From contig CALEMF010000046.1 of the NCBI GenBank assembly GCA_937911505.1, positions 1-64,000 of the forward strand: a stretch of 64,000 nt of DNA, read 5' to 3'. This DNA comes from an uncultured Cytophagales bacterium (GTDB lineage Bacteria; Bacteroidota; Bacteroidia; Cytophagales; Thermonemataceae). Position numbers and translations under genes: made by a program. This document shows positions 16,862-25,880 of this stretch, piece by piece (positions within the stretch are counted from its first letter, which is position 1; each line of letters begins with the position of its first letter). The notes under the pieces were generated by a model. The model saw only the letters and a list, made by a program, of their open reading frames with translations. It did not search any database and was not told the origin of the DNA.

Positions 16862-18535
16862 TTAGAATTTGAAAACTTCTTTAATTTCCCAGTTTTGTCT
16901 GAGCTGTATTCTTTTATTAAAGATGACGATAGGTTCAGGTTGCTTCCTCAGAAGATAGTTGCCACTGTCCCATTGCTTGTTGCCGTTGGTGTCAATAATT
17001 GCTTTAATAATGTACTGATCTGCTTCTAGCTTTTTAAAGGTAATCGCCTTTTGGTTGATCCGCTCTTCTATAATTTCCCCTTTGCTATCAATGAGCTGTA
17101 TGATGAAGGAAGGTTGATCAGTTTCAATGACCAAAGAAAGTAAGCCATACTTTTCTTCACTCTTAAATTTATAAGTAAGGATAGTCGATTTACTAGAGTC
17201 GTTCTCTATACTTCTCAAAGCGCCTGAATCAACTTGTATCTCTATTGCTTCAAGTTCTTCAAAATTATCTAATGCTTTTCGAATTTTAATATTGGCTTGG
17301 CCATTAAGAGAGTCAATCGTAGTAGTAGAATCAACCAGTGCATAACGATTTATGGTATCCGCAGCAGTTTTATAATAAATCATTTCAGGGTGAAAGCTCG
17401 TAACAGCTTTGTTAGCTATGATCTCAAGTATCAAGCTATCTCTTAAGTAACTATTGTCTTTCGGTAGAAAATTGACTTTGAAATCTGTCTCCTTTTTAGA
17501 TTTTGCGGGAAATTTCACTTTAACTGTATCTATTAAGGTATTACCCGCAGAATCTATTGCTGCAAAACTCACTGGAATTGTATCGTACCTAGCTGCCAAG
17601 TTATATAAGTTAATCGTCTTTCCATTTTCTTCTATAAAACTGGTAGTAAGTTGTTGGTAGCTAGCATCTAATTGAAATTCCTTTAAGCCTTCGTTGAATT
17701 CTATCAAAAACGTTTTACCAGTAGATGAACCTCTTGCTCTTGAAACATTAGGGGGTTTGTTATCATCTTTATAAATCTGAATTTGTAAGGAATCTACATT
17801 TTGCTGTAGCTCTATTAAATCTGTTTTAAACCCGATTAAATCTCCTCTTTCATTAAATTTACCCGCATTGCTGTTGTCTGAAAAAGCATAAAGTAAGTAT
17901 TTCCCCTCTTTTAGATTTTGGAAAAGAAATTTACCCGAAGTGTCTGTTTTTGTGAGGTAAAGCGGTCGTTCTTTTGTAATATCTAATGTATCTGTGGGGA
18001 GATATAAACCTACGGTTGCCTCTCCTACTCCACTTTGCGTTTGTATCGCTTTTACTTGTCCGCCTACACTTAAAGAATCGAGGTAGTCACCCGTACTGAA
18101 TACAACGAGTGTACTATCTGCTACATTTTTTTCATTTATATCTACAATACCTTTTCGAAAGTTGAAGGTATAAGTAGTACTGTCCTCGAAACCTTCTTCA
18201 AAGACAAGCCTTATTACATTTTTATTTTCTTTAACTTCGTAGTTACTTTCAGGTTCTGGTGTAATCAGTAACTCGCTCTTCAAGTTATTCGTAGCTACCC
18301 ACTCATCGAATTCTAGTAATATTTCCTTTCCTTGGTAATTAATCGTTCCTACGGCGGGTAGCTTTGTCAAAGGCTTTGGTGAAATTGTATCCTTATCTCC
18401 TCCAGTAATACCCTGCGGATTAGCACATTGTTGAAATATAATGGCTAATAAAGCTATTAAAGAGAGCAGTAAAATAGATTCTATTTTTATACATAACTTA
18501 TTATAAAGAAGAAAGAAAAGATTTTTTATAGACAT
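16862..18535 (-). CDS. Ig-like-domain lipoprotein
   Basis: The 557-residue product has a hydrophobic N-terminal segment ending in IIFQQCANPQGITGGDKD. The Cys near residue 37 followed by N-P-x-G-x-x-G-G-x-K-D is the common start of a Bacteroidota lipoprotein family with an N-terminal bacterial Ig-like (Big_5) domain; here that domain spans about 50-150 (ILLEFDEWVATNNL to STLVVFSTG). Later parts show a carboxypeptidase-regulatory-like fold (FLFQNLKEGKYLLYAFSDNSNAG) and more beta-sandwich strands. It is probably attached to the outer membrane; the function is unknown. It is the last gene of the minus-strand block beginning at mnmG or earlier and faces the candidate origin. Confidence 0.8.
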   Translation of the reverse strand: MSIKNLFFLLYNKLCIKIESILLLSLIALLAIIFQQCANPQGITGGDKDTISPKPLTKLPAVGTINYQGKEILLEFDEWVATNNLKSELLITPEPESNYEVKENKNVIRLVFEEGFEDSTTYTFNFRKGIVDINEKNVADSTLVVFSTGDYLDSLSVGGQVKAIQTQSGVGEATVGLYLPTDTLDITKERPLYLTKTDTSGKFLFQNLKEGKYLLYAFSDNSNAGKFNERGDLIGFKTDLIELQQNVDSLQIQIYKDDNKPPNVSRARGSSTGKTFLIEFNEGLKEFQLDASYQQLTTSFIEENGKTINLYNLAARYDTIPVSFAAIDSAGNTLIDTVKVKFPAKSKKETDFKVNFLPKDNSYLRDSLILEIIANKAVTSFHPEMIYYKTAADTINRYALVDSTTTIDSLNGQANIKIRKALDNFEELEAIEIQVDSGALRSIENDSSKSTILTYKFKSEEKYGLLSLVIETDQPSFIIQLIDSKGEIIEERINQKAITFKKLEADQYIIKAIIDTNGNKQWDSGNYLLRKQPEPIVIFNKRIQLRQNWEIKEVFKF

Positions 18536-18551
18536 TAAATTAGTTGATATA

Positions 18552-19448
18552 TTAAACTTTATTAGCTAATAGGTAAATCAAACTGGAAAAATTCTTATTT
18601 TTTCGTGCTTTTAAGTTGGATTTTAAGCCAGTCCAAAAACTATGAAAATACCGAGAATGCCCTAGCTTATAACGATTACTAAGTAAACTTACATAGTAAG
18701 CATCAAAAGGCATGCCTATCACTTCTTTAACAAATAATTGATGTTTTTCTGCTAGAATACTCATAGTTCTTTTATCAAAGTGATAAAGATGTCTGGGTAC
18801 ATCATATGCAGCCCAGTATGCTTGAAAGAGTTGGGCATCGTAACTTTCCTGATTAGGAAGCGCGATTAATAATATCCCCTGATCTGTCAGTAGCGATTTG
18901 AGCGTATGGATGGTATCATTGAGCTGATGTACGTGTTCTAGCACATGCCACATTGTAATTACATCATATTTTTTCTGAGTAGGAAGTTCAGACATATCTG
19001 TGTAAAGCTTCTTTTGTAATCTTTCTTCAGCAAGCTTTCTTGCAGAAAGATCGGGTTCGTACCCTTCTACTATCCACCCTTTCTTTTGGCAAGCTTCCAA
19101 GAAATAACCTGTTCCACAGCCTGCATCTAATACAAACTTTTCTTTTTTTGAACTAGTCAATTGTTTATCGATTAGTTTTACTTTTCGTTGAACAGTAAAA
19201 CTTCTCACTATTTTATAAAGCTTATTAATAAATCCTTTGCTTGTATCTGAGTGTGATATGTATTGGTCAGATAAATAATACTTTCCTATACTTTCCTTAT
19301 TAGGCCTAGGGTTAGTAAAGAGAAATTGGCAACGTTGGCATTGCTTTAAAGTAAATGTTTCTTTACTTACTGTATAGTCTTTACATACCAAATATTCTTT
19401 GAATGTATGGTTTTCACACAGTGGGCAAAGGGTAAGGTCTTCTTGCAT
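18552..19448 (-). CDS. Class I SAM-dependent methyltransferase with N-terminal zinc-ribbon
   Basis: The 298-residue product has an N-terminal four-cysteine metal-binding motif: CPLC at 8-11 and CQRC at 37-40. The SAM-binding motif I is FVLDAGCGTGYFLEA (about 106-120), and motif post-I, EGYEPD, follows. MWHVLEHVHQ is the usual acidic/His motif of UbiE-type and sugar C-methyltransferases. The combination of a zinc-ribbon and this fold resembles enzymes that methylate cell-surface sugars or tail lipids. The acceptor is unknown. It lies 16 bases upstream of the Ig-like lipoprotein and 51 bases downstream of mnmG. Confidence 0.88.
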   Translation of the reverse strand: MQEDLTLCPLCENHTFKEYLVCKDYTVSKETFTLKQCQRCQFLFTNPRPNKESIGKYYLSDQYISHSDTSKGFINKLYKIVRSFTVQRKVKLIDKQLTSSKKEKFVLDAGCGTGYFLEACQKKGWIVEGYEPDLSARKLAEERLQKKLYTDMSELPTQKKYDVITMWHVLEHVHQLNDTIHTLKSLLTDQGILLIALPNQESYDAQLFQAYWAAYDVPRHLYHFDKRTMSILAEKHQLFVKEVIGMPFDAYYVSLLSNRYKLGHSRYFHSFWTGLKSNLKARKNKNFSSLIYLLANKV

Positions 19449-19499
19449 AAAAAGGGATGCATTGGTATCATCCCTGCAAAGTTAATATTTGTAAGGAAT

Positions 19500-21362
19500 T
19501 TATCTTCCCAAGTAGACCATCAAAATTGATATATCTGCAGGACTTACCCCACTTATTCGGTTAGCCTGTCCTAATGTTTCAGGTTTTATTTTAGAAAGCT
19601 TTTCTCTAGCTTCGGTTGACAAAGCTTTTACAGTGGTATAGTCAAACCCTTGTTTGATCTTCAAGTTTTCAAGTTCTTCCATCTTTTCCGCGTTTTTCCG
19701 TTCCTTATCAAGATAATCCTGGTACTTTATAAGAATTTCTGCCTGTTCTATCTCTTCTTTTTGGTACTTATTAAGGTATCCACCTAAATCTTCGTTCATA
19801 TCATTCAGTAAAGGTAAGCTAATCTCTGGCCTTTTAAGTAGATTATAAAAGCTCGATTTCTCTCTTATAGTAGCGGAACTAACCTCATCTAGGTAGCTAT
19901 TTATTTCATCTGGTTTAACCTTTTTCTGTTTTAGATCATTAATGAGTTTGTCCACTTTATTGGCTTTTACCTCTACATTCTCCAATCTTTCTTTTGAAGC
20001 TAAGCCTATGTCATACCCTATTTTAGTCAAGCGGATGTCTGCATTATCTTGCCTTAAGAGCAGGCGATATTCTGCTCTGGATGTAAACATACGATAAGGT
20101 TCCTCTGTGCCTTTATTGATAAGGTCGTCGATTAATACACCAATATAGGCCTCTGAACGCTTTAATATAAGTGATTCTTTCTCATTTATTTTATTATGAG
20201 CATTAATTCCGGCCATTAAGCCTTGGCAAGCGGCTTCTTCATAGCCCGTAGTACCATTAATCTGACCTGCAAAGAATAAGTTTTCTACTAACTTAGTCTC
20301 TAAACTTAACTTTAGCTGTGTAGGTGGAAAGTAATCATACTCGATGGCATATCCTGGTCTAAACATCTTTACCTTCTCGAAACCCTTAATTTTTTTAAGT
20401 GCCTCATACTGTATGTAATCAGGAAGTGAAGTAGAGAAACCGTTTACATATATCTCTACTGTATGCCAGCCTTCTGGCTCAACGAAAATTTGGTGTCTGT
20501 TTCTATCTGCAAAACGATCAATTTTGTCTTCTATTGATGGGCAGTAACGAGGCCCAAGACCTTTAATTCTTCCTTGAAACATAGGAGACTTATCAAAACC
20601 CCTTTTAAGTGTTTCGTGTACTTCTTCATTAGTGTAGGTAACCCAGCAGCTTCTCTGCTCTTTTAAGTTAGGTGTATTTGTAAAAGAGAATTTACCGGGG
20701 TTTTCATCTCCTGCTTGTTCTTCCATTTGGCTATAATCTAGGCTCCTTCCATCTACTCTGGGTGGTGTACCTGTTTTCATTCTTCCTGCTTCAAAGCCCA
20801 ATTGAATAAGCTGTTCTGTAATACCAAATGCTGCTTTTTCTCCTGAGCGTCCACCACGGAAGTTTTTATCTCCAATGTGTATAATACCATTTAGGAAAGT
20901 ACCACTGGTCAGTATTACTGCTTTTGCTTTAATTTCTAGGCCCATTCCGGTTCTTACACCCCCTACCCTACCGTTGTCAACTAGAATATTAGTTACCATA
21001 TCTTGCCAGAAATCTAAGTTTTCAATTTCTTCTAACGCTAGTCGCCATTCTTGGGCAAATTGCATGCGATCATTCTGACACCTTGGACTCCACATGGCTG
21101 GCCCTTTAGATCTATTAAGCATTCTAAATTGTATCATGGATTTATCACTGATAATTCCTGACAGCCCCCCTAGTGCATCTATTTCTCTTATAATTTGTCC
21201 TTTTGCTACTCCACCCATAGCTGGGTTACAAGACATTTGACCTATTACTTGCATATTCATAGTAATGAGCAAGGTTTTAGAACCCATCTTTGCTGCGGCT
21301 GCGGCTGCTTCATTACCTGCGTGGCCTGCACCAACAACTATTACATCATATTCATTAAACAT
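19500..21362 (-). CDS. mnmG: tRNA uridine-5-carboxymethylaminomethyl modification enzyme
   Basis: MnmG (GidA) with MnmE makes the cmnm5 or nm5 modification at U34 of tRNAs, using FAD, NADH and folate. The 620-residue length is typical. The FAD-binding motif is [19 protein letters not shown] (9-27), followed by [13 protein letters not shown] with the conserved cysteine. [21 protein letters not shown] (here [15 protein letters not shown]) carries the second catalytic Cys, and [23 protein letters not shown] ([16 protein letters not shown]) is the second signature. The C-terminal helical domain binds MnmE. The gene often lies near the origin in bacteria, which fits the array at 16.2-16.7 kb and the parS sites just upstream of its start. 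Confidence 0.97.
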   Translation of the reverse strand: MFNEYDVIVVGAGHAGNEAAAAAAKMGSKTLLITMNMQVIGQMSCNPAMGGVAKGQIIREIDALGGLSGIISDKSMIQFRMLNRSKGPAMWSPRCQNDRMQFAQEWRLALEEIENLDFWQDMVTNILVDNGRVGGVRTGMGLEIKAKAVILTSGTFLNGIIHIGDKNFRGGRSGEKAAFGITEQLIQLGFEAGRMKTGTPPRVDGRSLDYSQMEEQAGDENPGKFSFTNTPNLKEQRSCWVTYTNEEVHETLKRGFDKSPMFQGRIKGLGPRYCPSIEDKIDRFADRNRHQIFVEPEGWHTVEIYVNGFSTSLPDYIQYEALKKIKGFEKVKMFRPGYAIEYDYFPPTQLKLSLETKLVENLFFAGQINGTTGYEEAACQGLMAGINAHNKINEKESLILKRSEAYIGVLIDDLINKGTEEPYRMFTSRAEYRLLLRQDNADIRLTKIGYDIGLASKERLENVEVKANKVDKLINDLKQKKVKPDEINSYLDEVSSATIREKSSFYNLLKRPEISLPLLNDMNEDLGGYLNKYQKEEIEQAEILIKYQDYLDKERKNAEKMEELENLKIKQGFDYTTVKALSTEAREKLSKIKPETLGQANRISGVSPADISILMVYLGR

Positions 21363-21371
21363 CTACTTATT

Positions 21372-21387
21372 TGTTTCACGTGAAACT
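21372..21387. promoter_or_regulatory. parS: parS-like ParB-binding site 1
   Basis: TGTTTCACGTGAAACT matches the universal chromosomal parS consensus TGTTNCACGTGAAACA in all but the last base. The 14-base core GTTTCACGTGAAAC is a perfect palindrome. It lies 10 bases upstream of the mnmG start. Two more sites follow within 300 bases. Confidence 0.9.
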
Positions 21388-21442
21388 TACTTCTACTATT
21401 AAGTGCTTTGATTGCTTTTGATAACACTTTGAATTATTATAA

Positions 21443-21458
21443 TGTTCCACGTGAAACC
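21443..21458. promoter_or_regulatory. parS: parS-like ParB-binding site 2
   Basis: TGTTCCACGTGAAACC is identical to the consensus TGTTCCACGTGAAACA except for the last base. It lies 71 bases from site 1 in the mnmG-ybeY intergenic region. ParB would load here and spread; parA and parB are not in this window. Confidence 0.9.
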
Positions 21459-21638
21459 ACTAATTGAAATATTGACTATTTAAGAAGCTAAATCTTAATT
21501 TATAGTTGTGCTATACAACTTTATAGTTGTTTCTTATGTTTAGAACAAAGCTTCTATTATACAATTATATATTGAAGAGAAAAAGTTTATTAAAGGTATA
21601 CTAGTGTTAATAATAAGCAGGTGTAGTGAGTGATAATC

Positions 21639-22100
21639 TTAAGGAGAAAATGTTCCACGTGAAAAAAATGAAGCAAGCTGTTGAAGTGCATTATCTTCCT
21701 TACTTCTCATCACTTTGGCTTCATCAGACGTTTTATCTAGATAACCGCATAGATGAAAAACTCCGTGGATCATTACACGAAATAATTCTTTTTCGAAGTT
21801 TGAAGAGAAAAGCAAAGCATTTTCCTCTATGCGTTCTATACTAATAAAAACATCACCTTCTAGCGCTTTATCACTTTCAGCATTATCGAAAGTAATGACA
21901 TCGGTCAAATTATCGTGATTTAAATACTCAAGATTGATTTGATGGAGGTAACTATCGGAACAGAATATAAAGTTGAGGCATTGGATAGTGAAACCTTCTT
22001 GAAGTGCAATGGTAGTTATCCAACTTTTAATTGCTAGTGGTTGTGGAGGTGTGAAACTAATTTCTTCTTCAAAGAAAAAAATATTATCCATTAAGTGCAC
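21639..22100 (-). CDS. ybeY: Endoribonuclease YbeY (16S rRNA maturation)
   Basis: YbeY is a zinc-dependent endoribonuclease for 16S rRNA 3'-end maturation and ribosome quality control. The 153-residue product has the motif HGVFHLCGYLD at 112-122: two histidines and, in place of the third His of the classical H-G-x-x-H-x-x-G-Y-D-H, an Asp, as in other Bacteroidota YbeY. DVITFDN and GDVFISIERI are the conserved strand motifs before it. It overlaps the RsbW-like gene by 17 bases, so it belongs to the DUF4175-RsbW-ybeY operon. Its 3' end contains a parS-like site. An alternative ATG lies three codons downstream. Confidence 0.93.
   Translation of the reverse strand: MHLMDNIFFFEEEISFTPPQPLAIKSWITTIALQEGFTIQCLNFIFCSDSYLHQINLEYLNHDNLTDVITFDNAESDKALEGDVFISIERIEENALLFSSNFEKELFRVMIHGVFHLCGYLDKTSDEAKVMRSKEDNALQQLASFFSRGTFSP
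21651..21666. promoter_or_regulatory. parS: parS-like ParB-binding site 3, inside ybeY
   Basis: TGTTCCACGTGAAAAA keeps the central TGTTCCACGTGAAA of the parS consensus and diverges in the last two bases. It lies in the last codons of ybeY, where it encodes part of the tail SRGTFSP. It is weaker than sites 1 and 2, but its position in a cluster makes it credible. Confidence 0.7.
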
Positions 22101-22539
22101 CTACATAAAAAATCAACTCTACTTCTCTACCTTCATCTCTGAAATGGATTTCATCACTAAGTTGTTTCATAAGGAAGATACCCCTCCCTCCTATCTTCTC
22201 TAAGTTTTCAGGGGCAACTGGATTAGGGAGGTTTTGATAATTAAATCCTTCTCCTTCATCTCTAATTATGAATTTAATGGCGTCATCGTATAAGAAAAGA
22301 GAAAGCTCTACATTTTTAGTCCTATCTTCTTTATTGCCATGACGTATGGCATTATTGACAGACTCGGTAATGGCGACAACAATATTTCCATAGATATCAT
22401 CATTGATATGATATTGTTCTTTGGCATTATCGATGAAGCTTTCAATAATACGAATGTTCTCTAGTAACGAAGGTACTTGAATAGTAATAGACTCCATCTT
22501 TTTGGGTGCTATGTAAGTCTTATTTTTCAATTTTTTCAA
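22084..22539 (-). CDS. RsbW/SpoIIAB-like anti-sigma-type serine kinase (GHKL ATPase)
   Basis: The 151-residue product is one GHKL ATPase domain. The N-box is ESVNNAIRHGN at about 64-74, the G1 box DEGEGFNY, and the G2 box GGRGIFLMKQLSDE. These match the RsbW/SpoIIAB serine-kinase group, which bind a sigma factor or phosphorylate an anti-sigma antagonist in partner-switching systems. In Bacteroidota their partners are often unknown. Starts and stops overlap its neighbours: 20 bases with the DUF4175 gene upstream and 17 bases with ybeY. A membrane PP2C phosphatase that could counter it is encoded at 54604-56667. Confidence 0.88.
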   Translation of the reverse strand: MKKLKNKTYIAPKKMESITIQVPSLLENIRIIESFIDNAKEQYHINDDIYGNIVVAITESVNNAIRHGNKEDRTKNVELSLFLYDDAIKFIIRDEGEGFNYQNLPNPVAPENLEKIGGRGIFLMKQLSDEIHFRDEGREVELIFYVGALNG

Positions 22540-25500
22540 AATATTTATCTACTTCTTTTTTATAATAAGGTGAAAGAGAGGGAGGAACTGTTTTTAGTAG
22601 CTCGACTTGCTTTTCTCTATTTTTGATGTATTGTTCTAACTTCTTCGGAACACGCTTCTCTTTTTTCTTTGCAGTCTCTCCTTTTCTTTTCTCATCCTGG
22701 TCTCGTTCACGCATTGATTTTTCTGCCTCAAGTAATCTGGTCTCTATCTCCTTCTGTCTCTTTATCAGTTTATCAGTCAAACGTTTATTAACTAAATCGG
22801 TTTCAGTTTTTTCCATATCTTTCAGCATTTCCCTTACTTTATCACCACCACCGTCTTTGCCAAGTTCGCCTTTTTTGCCCATTTCTTCAAGCATTTTTCT
22901 AATCATTTCTTGTTGTGCTGCCATCTTAGCAAGTTGCTCTGAGAGCTCTCTTCCCGTCTTCCCTCCTTTTTTTAATTCTTGAATTTGTTGGTTCAAACTC
23001 TTTTGTAATTCACTCAAGTTACCTTGTTGTTTTTTCTTACTTTTTCCTCCTCCTTGCATACTTTGCATTTGGTTTTGCATCTGCTCTAGAATGTCACTTA
23101 GTAAAAGTGCTAGGTTGTTCATTGAAGTCATCGAGAATTGTTGTTGTGAGGTAACCTTGCTGAGCTTTCGTTCTTTGATTGCTTCAGAAGATTTCTGCAT
23201 GTAGCTTTTCATATCGCTTAGCTCACGTGTAACAAAAGATTCGATTTGGAAAACACGCTTAGAAAGTGCTAGTAAACTATCTTCTACAATTTTGGCATCG
23301 TCTTGTAATTTTAATTGTTTCTGACCTAGCTCAATAAAACGAGGATCAGATAAATTAACGCCTCTAAAATCTTTCATCAGCTTCTCTTGGTCAAATGAGA
23401 GCGTGAGTAAATTCTCAAGAATGTCTCGCAAGTCATCTAAGTTTTCCTGCATTTGTTCCATCTCCATGGCTTCCATAGACTCTTGCATTTTTTGTTGCAT
23501 CTGCTTCATCTTTTCAGCCGCTTTCTTTTGTGAGTCAGCCGCTTTTTTATTTTGTTTTTTATCAAGTTTCTGCTCACTATTTTCCTGCTCTTGAGAAATC
23601 TCTTCTTGTTCTTCTTCAGTATTATCTAAGTCATTAGGAAACTCAAGTGATTCATTCATCTCTTCAAGTTGCTGCATTTCTTCTTTCAGGTCTTCAAACT
23701 CTTCAGAAAGTTTTTCTTGCTTCGACTTGAGTTCTTTATTTTTTTGTTCATCATTTTTAGGAGCTTTCTCTGTTTCTTCAGAAAGTTTTTCTTGTTTCTC
23801 AGAAAGTTCTTTTAGGGCATCATTAACTTCTTCCATCTTTTGCTCTACTTGCAATTGCTTAAACATTTCTAATGCGCGCTCCAGATCATTTTCAAAGTTT
23901 TCTTCGTCTTTTTGAATTTTATCAAGTAAGTCTAAGACGCTTCTGTCATCTTTATTTTTCTCTAATAACTTTTCGAGCTCTTCATAAAGCTTTTTAGTTT
24001 CTTCATCTAGTAAGTTGTCCATCAGCTTTTGGAGTTGCTCTATCTTTTCTTGCACTTCTTCGTTTTGTTTACTAAAACGCTCCTGCTTCTGATTGGAGAT
24101 GTCATTCAGCTCTTTCAATTCTTCTATTTCTTTTTCTATCTCCTTCTTTTTCTTTAATATTTCTTCAAGCTGTTTTTTATCGTTGTAGTCTAGGTTTTTC
24201 TTCGTTTTGATTTTATTCTCGAAGTTCTCCAGCTCTTTTTTGAGTTGTTGTGCTTTTCGAATAGTTTGATCCATTTGATTTTCTGTCTTAGCTACTGTAG
24301 CATCAATCTCATCTTTTAGTTCATTCTTTGTAGGTATTTTAAATCGATAAGTAGGTGATTTACTACTCTTATTACCATTTACACCATCGTTATCCCAAAC
24401 CTGCGTAAAGTATTCTATGCGATCACCAGGTTTTAAAGATAAATTATTGATATCCAACTGATAGAAGAAGTTTTGTACTGTTTGTTGTCGATTAATACCA
24501 ATAGGAAGTGCTCTGTACTTACTACGTTTTTTCCCAGAGACAATTCGGTAATAAAATTTAAGCTGAGTTAAACCGTAGTCATCAGCAATATTTCCTCCTA
24601 CCATTATATAGTTGTAGAGGGCTGTATCTTGGAAAGTTTCCATATTAATTTTAGGAAACTGGTCGGGCGTTACATTGATAAAGTAATTGATAGCCTCTTT
24701 ATTATCACTAAACTCATTTTTCAGTTTAATCTGATAGCTCAACGAGCGCATAAGCTTTTTTGTATGTGTGAAAAGCTTATCATTCTTTTTCTCGGCTTGT
24801 ACTATTTTCTTTTGTTCTTCAAAAGTAAGCGTTAAAGAATCTGTTTGTACTGTTTTGAACTGCCATTCTATCAATGTTCCTTGTGGAACAGTCAAGTTAC
24901 CGATGTTTTTAATAGCTTCATTGGTTTTTCCTAAATAAGCAGGATAAGTAAGAATAGCAGTGAAGTTGAGTAAGTTAGGGCGTTCTTTTAAAGCGATTTC
25001 GTAAGAGTCAGAGAAAAAGCCTGCTGCTTCAAAGTAAAATTTTTGATCTTTTTGGAGCTTATTGAAAGTATATTGAAAGGTACCCTCTTCCTTTTTCATC
25101 TTATAACGGGTAGCCCCTAAATTGATGTATACATCTTCTGGTATAGCCTTGCCTTCTAGAGAGAGGATAACGGTAAAGTCCTCATTCTTAAAGGCTTCTA
25201 AGTTTTTATTCTTCATATTGAAGGTAAAAGGTGCTTTCTCGGCGAAGGTTTCATTATAATATATAATACGCGTAGAAGAGGCCGTAATAAACTCCTTAGA
25301 AAAAAGGAGCAACAAAAATAAAATAACCAAGGGAGGTACAAAGTATCGGAAGAATTTTCTATTCTCTTTATAGTGAATAGCTTCAGAAAAATTAAATAAG
25401 CTTAATGACTGTGTACGTTGTTGAATACTCGCTTGCAGAAGTGCATTGTTTGTTTGTAGCTTCCTGAGCTGTAAAGTATTCAATAGCTTATCGTCTATAT

Positions 25501-25798
25501 CAGGAAAATACCTACCTATTTGCTGTGCGGCTTCTTCGTTGGAGATTTGCTTACCGATTTTTAAAAGCTGTAATACTGGTATGATGACCCAATATACTAA
25601 AGACAATACCCCTAACACCACAAATGTAAAAAACAGCGTGGCCCTAATAACACTATTGAACCGACCAAAATACTCTAGTGTATTGAATAGTAGATAGGTA
25701 GAAATAACAAGGGCTCCAGATACAAGTAAGCCTTTTATAAGCAAGTTGGTATAGTATTTTTGCTTATACTGGTTGAGTTGGCTAATAATAGCTTCCAT
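22520..25798 (-). CDS. DUF4175-family membrane and coiled-coil protein
   Basis: The 1092-residue product has membrane segments near 20-38, 55-75 and 150-168, a beta-rich periplasmic region up to about 480, and then about 550 residues of almost continuous charged coiled coil with Lys/Glu/Gln-rich low complexity and Met-Gln-rich stretches (for example MKQMQQKMQESMEAMEMEQM, and QMQSMQGGGKSKKKQQ). The pattern fits the DUF4175 family, conserved in Bacteroidota and of unknown function. It is first in the operon with the RsbW-like kinase and ybeY. Coding density is high but composition is biased, so database hits to coiled-coil proteins would be misleading. Confidence 0.85.
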   Translation of the reverse strand: MEAIISQLNQYKQKYYTNLLIKGLLVSGALVISTYLLFNTLEYFGRFNSVIRATLFFTFVVLGVLSLVYWVIIPVLQLLKIGKQISNEEAAQQIGRYFPDIDDKLLNTLQLRKLQTNNALLQASIQQRTQSLSLFNFSEAIHYKENRKFFRYFVPPLVILFLLLLFSKEFITASSTRIIYYNETFAEKAPFTFNMKNKNLEAFKNEDFTVILSLEGKAIPEDVYINLGATRYKMKKEEGTFQYTFNKLQKDQKFYFEAAGFFSDSYEIALKERPNLLNFTAILTYPAYLGKTNEAIKNIGNLTVPQGTLIEWQFKTVQTDSLTLTFEEQKKIVQAEKKNDKLFTHTKKLMRSLSYQIKLKNEFSDNKEAINYFINVTPDQFPKINMETFQDTALYNYIMVGGNIADDYGLTQLKFYYRIVSGKKRSKYRALPIGINRQQTVQNFFYQLDINNLSLKPGDRIEYFTQVWDNDGVNGNKSSKSPTYRFKIPTKNELKDEIDATVAKTENQMDQTIRKAQQLKKELENFENKIKTKKNLDYNDKKQLEEILKKKKEIEKEIEELKELNDISNQKQERFSKQNEEVQEKIEQLQKLMDNLLDEETKKLYEELEKLLEKNKDDRSVLDLLDKIQKDEENFENDLERALEMFKQLQVEQKMEEVNDALKELSEKQEKLSEETEKAPKNDEQKNKELKSKQEKLSEEFEDLKEEMQQLEEMNESLEFPNDLDNTEEEQEEISQEQENSEQKLDKKQNKKAADSQKKAAEKMKQMQQKMQESMEAMEMEQMQENLDDLRDILENLLTLSFDQEKLMKDFRGVNLSDPRFIELGQKQLKLQDDAKIVEDSLLALSKRVFQIESFVTRELSDMKSYMQKSSEAIKERKLSKVTSQQQFSMTSMNNLALLLSDILEQMQNQMQSMQGGGKSKKKQQGNLSELQKSLNQQIQELKKGGKTGRELSEQLAKMAAQQEMIRKMLEEMGKKGELGKDGGGDKVREMLKDMEKTETDLVNKRLTDKLIKRQKEIETRLLEAEKSMRERDQDEKRKGETAKKKEKRVPKKLEQYIKNREKQVELLKTVPPSLSPYYKKEVDKYFEKIEK

Positions 25799-25880
25799 AG
25801 CAAAATAGTTATCAATATGTATAGATAATAACTATACATAATTTACTACTATTTGCTTTATTATGCAATCCTACTTTTTA

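Noticed and set aside
22623..23915. Open frames on the plus strand opposite the DUF4175 coiled coil
   Set aside because: They are Ser/Phe/Cys-rich shadow frames caused by the Glu/Lys/Met-rich coding on the minus strand.
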